NCBI GenBank assembly: GCA_002387605.1
Contig: DGJU01000084.1
Location: forward strand, 6,887 to 15,200
Direction: 5' to 3'
DNA from: Alphaproteobacteria bacterium UBA4588
GTDB lineage: Bacteria; Pseudomonadota; Alphaproteobacteria; Puniceispirillales; Puniceispirillaceae
Length of the DNA: 8,314 nt
Shown one piece after another: positions 1-6,093 of the stretch (within the stretch, counting starts at the first letter, position 1; every line of letters begins with the position of its first letter). Below the pieces are notes generated by a model. It did no database searches. It was not told where the DNA came from and worked only from the letters and a program-made list of their open reading frames with translations. The position numbers and the translations under genes are program-made.

Positions 1-1571
1 GCATTCAGCGCCGCTGCTAAAGACAAGCTGATAACAGCGCGTGTATCGCGCGGGTCAATAATGCCATCATCCCAGAGCCGCGCTGAGGCATAAAGAGGGT
101 CTGACTGGGTTGCAAATTGATCAAGAATAGGCTGTTTGAAGGCTGCTTCCTCAGCGTCCGGCCATGTCTCGCCGCGCGCTTCTATTCCCATACGTTTAAC
201 GCGTGCTAACACGCCTGCCGCCTGCTCGCCACCCATTACAGAGATTTTGGCATTCGGCCACATCCACATGAAATTTGGGCTATAGGCGCGGCCACACATG
301 CCATAATTTCCAGCGCCATATGAGCCGCCAATTACCACCGTTACTTTTGGCACATTTGCACAGGACACAGCTGCAACTAGCTTAGCGCCATCCTTGGCAA
401 TCCCGCCTGCTTCGTAAGCTGAGCCAACCATAAAGCCGGTAATATTCTGCAAGAACAGCAAGGGTATCCCGCGTTGACAGCAAAGCTCGATGAAATGCGC
501 CCCTTTCTGGGAGCTATCCGAAAATAGCACGCCATTATTGGCCAGAATACCAACCGGCATTCCTTCAATATGAGCAAAGCCACAGATCAATGTTGTACCG
601 AAGCGTGCCTTAAATTCATCAAAGTCAGAGCCATCAATGATGCGGGCAATGACTTCACGGGAATCAAATGGCTTTTTAGGGTCTGAGGGAATAACAGAGA
701 GTAGGCTTTCTGCATCATATGCGGGTATTTCCGGCGCACGAAGGGCGAGTTGCGGTTGCTGATGGGGCAGGCCGATATTACGGATAATCTGGCGGGCAAG
801 GGCAAGCGCGTGTGCATCGTCATCTGCCATATAATCAGCAACACCTGACAGCCGGGTATGGGTATCTGCCCCACCAAGCGTTTCAGCGTCGACATCCTCA
901 CCGGTTGCTTCTTTGACAAGCGGTGGCCCAGCAAGGAAAATTGTGCCTTGTTCACGCACAATAATTGTCTGGTCACTCATTGCTGGCACATAGGCGCCGC
1001 CTGCAGTGCAACTGCCCATAACAACAGCAATTTGTGGAATTCCCTTAGCACTCATGCGGGCCTGATTATAGAAAATCCGGCCAAAATGGTCTCTATCGGC
1101 AAATACTTCATCTTGATTTGGCAGGTTAGCTCCGCCGCTATCTACAAGGTAGAGACAAGGCAGGTGGTTGATGTCGGCAATTTCCTGCGCGCGCAGGTGT
1201 TTTTTTACCGTCAGCGCATAATAGGTGCCGCCTTTAACAGTCGCATCATTACAGAGCACCATACAAGTACGGCCCTCTACCTGACCCACACCTGCAATGA
1301 TGCCCGCACTAGGGATATCCTCATCATAGACATTATAGGCAGCAAACAGCCCTATCTCCAGGAACGGCGTGCCGGGATCAAGTAACGCTGTAATGCGGTC
1401 GCGCGGCAGTAGTTTTCCTCTGTCTGTATGGCGTTTTCGGGACCGTTCTGGCCCTCCTTTCATGATGGTATCTGCGCTTAAAGACACTGCCTCAATCTGC
1501 TGCAGGAGGGCGGCATGATTTGCCCACGCTTCAGCGCTATTTTCATCAATGGACGTTGCCAATTTTGTCAT
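1..1571 (-). CDS. mccB: Methylcrotonyl-CoA carboxylase beta subunit (carboxyltransferase), 3' end outside window
   Basis: This is the carboxyltransferase half of the biotin enzyme that carboxylates 3-methylcrotonyl-CoA to 3-methylglutaconyl-CoA in leucine breakdown; it works in the cytoplasm with a biotin-bearing alpha subunit not seen here. Direct translation from the ATG at 1571 gives an uninterrupted frame of 523 codons to the window edge. The family is usually about 535 residues, so only about a dozen C-terminal residues are missing. The two acyl-CoA carboxyltransferase halves are clear, with oxyanion-type glycine motifs GSCTAGGAY (about residue 187) and GGSYGAGNYGM (about 414). The segments YNVYDEDIPSAG, TYYALTVKKHLRAQEIA, DSGGANLP and RDHFGRIFYNQARMSAKG are diagnostic of methylcrotonyl- rather than propionyl-CoA carboxylase. 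The start has AGAGGA at 1579-1584, 7 nt upstream. It follows ivd by 26 nt in the same operon. Identification is very secure; alternative names are liuB and accD-like. Confidence 0.96.
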   Translation of the reverse strand, partial: MTKLATSIDENSAEAWANHAALLQQIEAVSLSADTIMKGGPERSRKRHTDRGKLLPRDRITALLDPGTPFLEIGLFAAYNVYDEDIPSAGIIAGVGQVEGRTCMVLCNDATVKGGTYYALTVKKHLRAQEIADINHLPCLYLVDSGGANLPNQDEVFADRDHFGRIFYNQARMSAKGIPQIAVVMGSCTAGGAYVPAMSDQTIIVREQGTIFLAGPPLVKEATGEDVDAETLGGADTHTRLSGVADYMADDDAHALALARQIIRNIGLPHQQPQLALRAPEIPAYDAESLLSVIPSDPKKPFDSREVIARIIDGSDFDEFKARFGTTLICGFAHIEGMPVGILANNGVLFSDSSQKGAHFIELCCQRGIPLLFLQNITGFMVGSAYEAGGIAKDGAKLVAAVSCANVPKVTVVIGGSYGAGNYGMCGRAYSPNFMWMWPNAKISVMGGEQAAGVLARVKRMGIEARGETWPDAEEAAFKQPILDQFATQSDPLYASARLWDDGIIDPRDTRAVISLSLAAALN

Positions 1572-1578
1572 CTAATGG

Positions 1579-1584
1579 TCCTCT
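1579..1584 (-). promoter_or_regulatory. Ribosome binding site of mccB
   Basis: The minus strand reads AGAGGA, then 7 nt, then the ATG at 1571. It sits in the 26-nt gap after the ivd stop codon and supports this start for the carboxyltransferase gene. Confidence 0.7.
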
Positions 1585-1597
1585 GGTTCATCTGCCC

Positions 1598-2761
1598 TTA
1601 TGCTGTTTCATTAAACAGCTCGCGACCAATAAGCATGCGTCTGATCTCTGATGTGCCAGCGCCAATTTCATATAGTTTGGCATCCCGCAAAAGCCGGCCT
1701 GTCGGATAATCATTAATATAGCCATTACCCCCAAGACACTGAATGGCCTCCAGCGCTATTTGAGTAGCCTTTTCAGCGGCATATAGAATGCAACCTGCAG
1801 AATCCTGACGTGTTGTCTGGCCGCGATCGCACGCCGACGCAACAGCATATACATAGGCGCGGCAGGCATTCATGGTGGTATACATATCGGCAAGCTTGCC
1901 TTGCATCAGCTGGAAGGTGCCGATCGGCTGACCAAACTGTTCACGTTCATGAACATAAGGCATCACAACATCCATTGCGGCTGCCATAATGCCAAGCGGG
2001 CCAGCGGCAAGGACAACCCGTTCATAATCAAGGCCTGACATCAGGACATTTACGCCTTTGCCCTCCTCGCCAAGGATATTGTCAAACGGTACTTCGCACT
2101 CTTCGAATACAAGCTCAGCAGTGTTGGAGCCGCGCATCCCTAGTTTGTCGAGTTTCTGGGCTGTTTTAAACCCAGGCATATCACGTTCAATCAAAAAAGC
2201 GGTAATCCCGCGCGCGCCTGCCTCTTTGTCTGTCTTGGCATAAACAATCAAGGTGCTGGCGTCTGGGGCGTTGGTAATCCACATTTTATTACCATTCAGG
2301 ATAAATTTATCATTCCGCTTTTCGGCTGCCAGCTTCATTGAGACAACGTCAGATCCCGAACTTGGCTCTGACATAGCAAGCGAGCCAATATGAGCGCCGC
2401 TAATAAGCTGTGGAAGATAGCGTTTTTTCTGTGTTTCTGTTCCCCAGCGGGCAATCTGGTTCACACAGAGATTGGAATGTGCGCCATAGGACAGGCCAAC
2501 CGAGGCACTTGCGCGGCTGATTTCTTCGATTGCAACACAATGTGCAAGATAGCCCATATTACTACCGCCATCTGCTTCGGGCACTGTGATTGCATGCAGG
2601 CCAAGCGCACCCATTTTTTCCCATAAATCCATCGGAAATTCATTGCTAGCATCAATTTCAGCAGCACGCGGGGCAATTTCATCCTGAGCGAAACGGCGGA
2701 CAGTATCGCGCAGCGCATCAATATCCTCTCCAAGGTTAAAATTCATCACAGCATCGAACAT
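1598..2761 (-). CDS. ivd: Isovaleryl-CoA dehydrogenase (acyl-CoA dehydrogenase family)
   Basis: This FAD enzyme oxidises isovaleryl-CoA to 3-methylcrotonyl-CoA, the third step of leucine catabolism, passing electrons to electron-transfer flavoprotein. At 387 residues it is the normal length of a bacterial, unprocessed homologue. The N-terminal helical domain (about 8-120) contains SYGAHSNLCVNQIARWG, characteristic of isovaleryl-CoA dehydrogenases. The beta domain has LAMSEPSSGSDVVSMKL (128-144) and WITNAPDA (161-168). The C-terminal helical domain has QLMQGKLADMY and the FAD/nucleotide signature QCLGGNGYI (341-349). The likely catalytic base is Glu247 in GLDYERVVLA; isovaleryl-CoA dehydrogenases carry it at this helix position, whereas most acyl-CoA dehydrogenases have it later. 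The ATG at 2761 has a very good Shine-Dalgarno that overlaps the end of the tetR gene 3 nt upstream. The carboxylase that uses its product follows directly. Alternative name liuA. Identification is very secure. Confidence 0.96.
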   Translation of the reverse strand: MFDAVMNFNLGEDIDALRDTVRRFAQDEIAPRAAEIDASNEFPMDLWEKMGALGLHAITVPEADGGSNMGYLAHCVAIEEISRASASVGLSYGAHSNLCVNQIARWGTETQKKRYLPQLISGAHIGSLAMSEPSSGSDVVSMKLAAEKRNDKFILNGNKMWITNAPDASTLIVYAKTDKEAGARGITAFLIERDMPGFKTAQKLDKLGMRGSNTAELVFEECEVPFDNILGEEGKGVNVLMSGLDYERVVLAAGPLGIMAAAMDVVMPYVHEREQFGQPIGTFQLMQGKLADMYTTMNACRAYVYAVASACDRGQTTRQDSAGCILYAAEKATQIALEAIQCLGGNGYINDYPTGRLLRDAKLYEIGAGTSEIRRMLIGRELFNETA

Positions 2762-2764
2762 GCC

Positions 2765-3424
2765 TTATCTCCTTTTAATAAAAATAGTCGGGGTAAATGC
2801 AGGCGGTGCATTTTGGTCTTGTTGTGGCGATGCCTGCGCCTTTATCGAATTCAGCGTAAGGGCCACATAATGATCTGTAATAATATCAGCTGAGAGACGG
2901 CCCGATTCTTTAAACCAGCTATTTACGCCAGTCAGCATAGCAAGAATTGCCATCGCCGTGACATGAACATCATCCAGCGTAAAATAGGCCTCGCGCTCAC
3001 CCTGTTCCAGAATATCTTTAAGGCTGGATTCATAAGTCCGGCGTAATGCCTCTAGCGTGACATAATTTTCCGTCTCTAATGCCCGTAATTCCATATAAGA
3101 CAGGAATACCTCGTCGGGCCGCGATAAATGATAACCGATATGAAAGCGCACAAACTTCGTCAGCCGCTCAGTTGCCGGCGCTTGGGCATCATCTGTCTGC
3201 GTCCATGCTGCGAGAAGCTCATGCATATGGTCTTCCATGAGCGCCATTAGCAGATGCTGTTTCGTAGCGTAATGGTGATAAAGCGCGCCCGGCATAACGC
3301 CAACAGCGCCGGCTATTTGGCGCATGCTTACCGCCGCATAGCCATAGCGTGCAAACAAAATAAGGCTCTCGGCCCGAATACGTGCCGCTGTTTCAATCGC
3401 TAATGTGCCAGCAATGCGCGCCAT
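2765..3424 (-). CDS. TetR/AcrR-family transcriptional regulator, likely of the leucine/isovalerate operon
   Basis: A 219-residue protein of usual TetR size. The N-terminal DNA-binding domain (about 12-60) shows the TetR helix-turn-helix pattern: ILFARYGYAAVSMRQIAGAVGV followed by GALYHHYATKQHLL. The rest is an alpha-helical ligand-binding and dimerisation domain (about 75-195) without a recognisable ligand motif. The tail of about 24 residues after 195 is rich in Gln, Pro and Ala, probably disordered, and ends in Arg-Arg. It is first in a tight operon with ivd and mccB, and an inverted repeat overlapping its promoter lies just upstream. It is probably an autorepressor released by an acyl-CoA of leucine catabolism, in a role like that described for the TetR-type LiuQ of betaproteobacteria. 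That role is inferred from position; orthology to LiuQ cannot be judged from sequence alone. The ATG at 3424 is preceded by GAGG about 10 nt away. Confidence 0.9.
   Translation of the reverse strand: MARIAGTLAIETAARIRAESLILFARYGYAAVSMRQIAGAVGVMPGALYHHYATKQHLLMALMEDHMHELLAAWTQTDDAQAPATERLTKFVRFHIGYHLSRPDEVFLSYMELRALETENYVTLEALRRTYESSLKDILEQGEREAYFTLDDVHVTAMAILAMLTGVNSWFKESGRLSADIITDHYVALTLNSIKAQASPQQDQNAPPAFTPTIFIKRR
2768..2773 (-). promoter_or_regulatory. Strong Shine-Dalgarno of ivd embedded in the last codons of the TetR gene
   Basis: The minus strand reads AGGAGA TAA GGC ATG. AGG and AGA are the final two arginine codons of the regulator, TAA is its stop, and the ivd start follows 3 nt later. 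The spacing of 6 nt from AGGAGA to ATG is close to ideal. Ribosomes finishing the regulator therefore end directly on the ivd initiation region, which points to translational coupling. Confidence 0.85.
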
Positions 3425-3438
3425 CAGGTTTCTGCCTC

Positions 3439-3464
3439 ATTAAATGAACAAGCATTCAATTAAT
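3439..3464. promoter_or_regulatory. Inverted-repeat operator candidate in front of the tetR-ivd-mccB operon
   Basis: A 26-bp imperfect palindrome. On the plus strand the arms are ATTAAATGAA (3439-3448) and TTCAATTAAT (3455-3464), with a 6-bp centre CAAGCA. Nine of ten arm positions pair. The length and TGAA/TTCA half-site style fit operators of TetR-family beta-oxidation regulators. It lies 14 bp upstream of the tetR start and one end coincides with the -10 hexamer, so bound protein would block transcription. That the neighbouring TetR protein binds it is inferred. Confidence 0.72.
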
Positions 3465-3486
3465 AAGAAATAAGAAACTGTGTCAA
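3459..3486 (-). promoter_or_regulatory. Sigma-70-type promoter of the tetR-ivd-mccB operon
   Basis: On the minus strand a perfect TTGACA (3481-3486) is followed after 16 bp by ATTAAT (3459-3464; four of six match TATAAT). Transcription would start near 3452, leaving a short leader of about 28 nt before the tetR ATG. The -10 box is also one end of the inverted repeat. The -35 box begins about 22 bp after the hemH stop, and no convincing terminator separates them, so some read-through from hemH is possible. Confidence 0.65.
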
Positions 3487-3508
3487 GTAGCCAAACGTAT
3501 TGTCGTTG

Positions 3509-4558
3509 TTAGGAGACGTCGTCTACCCAGCCGGCGAGGTTTTCTTTTGCAATGGTGCGGATGACTTTCATGCCTTCATCACTTGCATTCAGGCAGGGGA
3601 TATAATCGAACTGGCCGCCGCCATGTTCATGAAAGATCTCTTCACCTTCAATTGCCAATTCTTCAAGTGTTTCAAGGCAATCAGCAGAAAAGCCAGGAGC
3701 CATAATAGCCAAAGACGAAACGCCATCCTCGCCAAGAGCCTCAAGGGTTTTATCGGTATAGGGCTGCAACCATGGCTCAGAGCCAAAGCGTGACTGGAAG
3801 GTGACATGATATTTATCATCTGGCCATGCCATCGCTTCACGCAACAGACGGGCTGTTTTCATACAATGGCAATGATATGGGTCACCTTGGACAAAATACC
3901 GGTAGGGAATACCATGAAATGATACCATCAGATGCTCAGGCTTTTTGGTGCCCGTCTTGTTCCATGATTTTTCTACAGACGTTTTCAGCGCGTCAATATA
4001 GGTTGGGTGGTCATGCCACGGCGGGGCTGTGCGAATAGCAGGCTGCCAGCGTTGCTTTAACGCCCAGTTAAACACTTCATCATTCACAGTGGCTGTTGTT
4101 GAGGCTGCGTATTGAGGATAGAGCGGCAGAATAACAAACCGGTTGCATCCGTTTCTCTGCATGGCGTCCAGCTTGTCTGTGATAGACGGATTACCATATC
4201 GCATCGCCCATTCAACAACCAAATCATCGCGCTCTCCATAATGCTTTTTCAGCATTTCAGCTTGCAGGCGGGTATATTTGCGCAAGGGTGAGCCATCAGG
4301 ATCATCTTTTAGCCAGATGCTGTCATAGGCAGCTCCTGATCTTTTGGGCCGCACATTCAAAATGATAAGGTTTAGGATAAGCCACCATAACAGCCGTGGT
4401 ACTTCGATAACGCGCCTGTCTGACAAAAACTGTTTTAGATACCGCCGCATAGATTTCTTGTCAGTCGCATCAGGGGTTCCCAGATTGACAAGAAGGACAC
4501 CTGTTTTGGCATGACGCGGCCATGTTGGATGATCAGATGGAAGGGATTTAACACTCAT
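3509..4558 (-). CDS. hemH: Ferrochelatase (protoporphyrin ferrochelatase)
   Basis: Inserts ferrous iron into protoporphyrin IX, the last step of protoheme synthesis, at the inner face of the cytoplasmic membrane. From the ATG at 4558 it is 349 residues, typical of the single-domain bacterial enzyme. It shows GVLLVNLGTPDA near the N-terminus, LPLYPQYAASTTATV, the catalytic histidine in MVSFHGIPYRYF (His about 215), FQSRFGSEPWLQPYT, and the active-site glutamate in APGFSADCLETLEEL (Glu about 296). The 81-residue His-to-Glu spacing equals that of Bacillus subtilis His183/Glu264. The frame can be extended by nine codons to a TTG at 4585, but the ATG, with GGAG 11 nt upstream, is preferred because homology begins well after it. 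Four cysteines (230 and 232 in YHCHC, 294 and 322) could be cluster ligands. hemA lies just upstream on the same strand, so co-transcription is possible. Confidence 0.95.
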   Translation of the reverse strand: MSVKSLPSDHPTWPRHAKTGVLLVNLGTPDATDKKSMRRYLKQFLSDRRVIEVPRLLWWLILNLIILNVRPKRSGAAYDSIWLKDDPDGSPLRKYTRLQAEMLKKHYGERDDLVVEWAMRYGNPSITDKLDAMQRNGCNRFVILPLYPQYAASTTATVNDEVFNWALKQRWQPAIRTAPPWHDHPTYIDALKTSVEKSWNKTGTKKPEHLMVSFHGIPYRYFVQGDPYHCHCMKTARLLREAMAWPDDKYHVTFQSRFGSEPWLQPYTDKTLEALGEDGVSSLAIMAPGFSADCLETLEELAIEGEEIFHEHGGGQFDYIPCLNASDEGMKVIRTIAKENLAGWVDDVS

Positions 4559-4647
4559 GGCAACTAGCACTCCAGCACAGGACAAGCTCTTATTAACGAT
4601 ATTTGCAACGGCACATTACCATAACGTCATGGCCAGCAAGATAACAC

Positions 4648-4670
4648 CAGCCAGAAATTCTTTTTGGCTG
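4648..4670. other. Intergenic hairpin between hemA and hemH
   Basis: CAGCCA (4648-4653) pairs with TGGCTG (4665-4670). Inside this, three further A-T pairs are possible beyond one mismatch. On the minus strand it begins 22 nt after the hemA stop codon. There is no run of Ts directly after either arm, so it is not a standard intrinsic terminator. It could be an attenuating or mRNA-stabilising stem for the hemA-hemH transcript. The structure is seen in sequence; its function is unknown. Confidence 0.45.
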
Positions 4671-4692
4671 ATTATGAAACGAAAATAGGCTG

Positions 4693-5940
4693 TTATGCGT
4701 TTTTGGCCAGTCTTGATGGCATCATAACGCCATCATAAGCCGGTGGCCGGATATCCTGAAACACAGCTTCAAGGCAATCAACAAGCCTATCAACCATCTC
4801 TTTGGTATGAAGGGGGCCGGGTGTAATACGCAAACGCTCCGTGCCGCGCGGGACTGTTGGATAGTTAATGGGCTGAATATAAAGCCCGTAATCCTGCAGC
4901 AACGTCCAGCTTATCTCTGAACATTTCGTCGCATCGCCTACCATAACAGGCACGATGTGGGATGAGCTTGGCAGAGCTGGCATATTGCGCTCTTCTAGAC
5001 ATTTTTTTAAGTAGCTTGCCTGTTCTTGCTGGGCGCGCCGCTCATCCGATGAGCCGCGCAGATAGGTAATTGATGCATGGGCTGCTTCAGCAAGGGCAGG
5101 GGGCATGGCTGTTGTAAAAATAAAGCCAGACCCATATCCGCGAATAGCATCGCACACTGCATCGCTTGCCGCGATATAGCCGCCCATCGCGCCATATGCT
5201 TTACCAAGTGTACCTTGAATGATGTCAATTTGGTCCTCAAGGCCATCACGTTGCGCAATGCCGCCGCCTTCTGCGCCATACATTCCAACAGCATGTACCT
5301 CATCAAGATAGGTCAGCGCGTTATATTTGCGCGCCAGAGCCGCAATTTCTGCAATGGGCGAGATATCACCATCCATTGAATAGACTGATTCGAAAATAAT
5401 GATTTTATGCCGCTCATGTGGCAGGGCCGCGAGTAATTCTTCGAGATGCACAATGTCATTATGACGGAAAATCGCTTTTTCAGCCCGTCCATAGCGAATA
5501 CCAGAGATGATAGAGGCATGGTTCATCGAATCAGACAGGATAATTGGATTATCAAGCAGCGAGATAAGCGATGCTATACTCGCTTCGTTCGCCACATAAC
5601 CTGATGTGAAGACAAGCGCGCGCTCTTTGCGGTGCAGCGCTGCTAGTTCGTCTTCAAGTTTTACGATAGATGAACTCGTGCCGGAAATATTGCGGGTGCC
5701 GCCAGCGCCTGTGCCATGCTCGCTAACCGCGTTACGCATGGCTTCAATGGCGTTCTGGCTCTGACCCATGCCGAGGTAATCATTGGAGCACCAGATAATA
5801 ACTTCGCGCGCGCCATCGGGGTGATTCCACAACGCATACGGATGGCGTCCTGAAATCCGCTCCAGCTCAACAAAGTAGCGATACCGGTTTTCCGACCGAA
5901 GCTGGTCAACCTGCCGCTCAAATATATCTTGATAGTTCAC
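4693..5940 (-). CDS. hemA: 5-aminolevulinate synthase (glycine C-succinyltransferase, Shemin pathway)
   Basis: A pyridoxal-phosphate enzyme that condenses glycine with succinyl-CoA to 5-aminolevulinate, the committed step of tetrapyrrole synthesis in Alphaproteobacteria. At 415 residues it is close to the Rhodobacter enzymes. Visible fold-type I features are WCSNDYLGMG (50-59), GTGAGGTRNISGT (76-88), the Asp-His pair in YLDEVHAVGMYG (Asp213, His216), and the cofactor lysine in QGTLGKAYGAMGGYIA (Lys247). The C-terminal part has QPINYPTVPRGTERLRITPGP, which separates aminolevulinate synthases from related alpha-oxoamine synthases such as BioF and Kbl. Translation starts at GTG (5940) with a weak GGAA upstream. 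The N-terminus NYQDIFERQVDQLRSENRYRYF aligns well with known family N-termini, and no better in-frame start precedes it. No Cys-Pro heme regulatory motif is seen. hemH follows on the same strand. Confidence 0.96.
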   Translation of the reverse strand: MNYQDIFERQVDQLRSENRYRYFVELERISGRHPYALWNHPDGAREVIIWCSNDYLGMGQSQNAIEAMRNAVSEHGTGAGGTRNISGTSSSIVKLEDELAALHRKERALVFTSGYVANEASIASLISLLDNPIILSDSMNHASIISGIRYGRAEKAIFRHNDIVHLEELLAALPHERHKIIIFESVYSMDGDISPIAEIAALARKYNALTYLDEVHAVGMYGAEGGGIAQRDGLEDQIDIIQGTLGKAYGAMGGYIAASDAVCDAIRGYGSGFIFTTAMPPALAEAAHASITYLRGSSDERRAQQEQASYLKKCLEERNMPALPSSSHIVPVMVGDATKCSEISWTLLQDYGLYIQPINYPTVPRGTERLRITPGPLHTKEMVDRLVDCLEAVFQDIRPPAYDGVMMPSRLAKNA

Positions 5941-6016
5941 GATTATTTCCGTTCTGACCCGTCACGGTGCTCTGTAAAAACGGTCCCCTTGGTAGCCACT
6001 ATATACTATTATGTGC

Positions 6017-6046
6017 ACTAAAATGCCAGAGTAGCTTTCCTATCAA
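6017..6046 (-). promoter_or_regulatory. Possible hemA promoter
   Basis: On the minus strand TTGATA (6041-6046, five of six to the -35 consensus) is followed after 18 bp by TTTAGT (6017-6022, four of six to the -10). The implied leader is about 70 nt. CATAAT at 6008-6013 is an alternative -10 but lacks a -35 partner. The -10 overlaps the palindromic core GTGCAC (6013-6018). The match is modest and alphaproteobacterial promoters vary, so this is tentative. Confidence 0.35.
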
Positions 6047-6065
6047 AGGTGCGACAAAAGAGCAT

Positions 6066-6084
6066 CCAATGCGCAAGGCGTTGG
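6066..6084 (-). terminator. Weak stem-loop after the formate dehydrogenase gene
   Basis: Downstream of the TAA at 6094 the minus strand can pair CCAACGC with GCG-CA-TTGG (two bulged bases, 3-nt loop). After the stem come five bases, then a short TTTT. The stem is about 7 bp and the T tract is short and displaced, so it is at best a weak terminator. Confidence 0.3.
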
Positions 6085-6093
6085 TTATACGGT

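Larger units (their letters stand above)
5941..6093. other. Intergenic region upstream of hemA
   Basis: The longest non-coding gap in the window, 153 nt between the formate dehydrogenase stop and the hemA GTG. It must hold the hemA promoter and leader if hemA is transcribed independently. It is locally AT-rich around 6000-6025 and contains a weak promoter match, a candidate leader hairpin at 5956-5985 (GACCCGT with ACGGTC, one bulged base), and a weak stem just after the upstream gene. No open reading frame or RNA gene is evident. Confidence 0.6.

Noticed and set aside
858..1385. A 175-codon plus-strand open frame antisense to mccB.
   Set aside because: It has no recognisable motifs and overlaps a strongly conserved gene on the other strand; it is a by-product of the mccB codon pattern.
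1..1571. Possible frameshift or pseudogene in the carboxyltransferase region, since short alternative-frame reading frames break up the stretch.
   Set aside because: Direct codon-by-codon translation from 1571 to the window edge shows one continuous frame with all family motifs; it lacks a stop only because the window ends.
3509..3525. Small palindrome around GACGTC at the end of hemH as a terminator.
   Set aside because: The stem would be only about 4-5 bp with a 1-3 nt loop and no T tract follows; it is within coding sequence.
4559..4585. Extending hemH to the upstream TTG start.
   Set aside because: The nine extra residues have no counterpart near the family N-terminus; the ATG at 4558 with GGAG upstream is the simpler start.
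6006..6024. An FnrL or Irr operator upstream of hemA.
   Set aside because: Neither the TTGAT-N4-ATCAA pattern nor an Irr-like palindrome is matched; only the GTGCAC core is symmetric.
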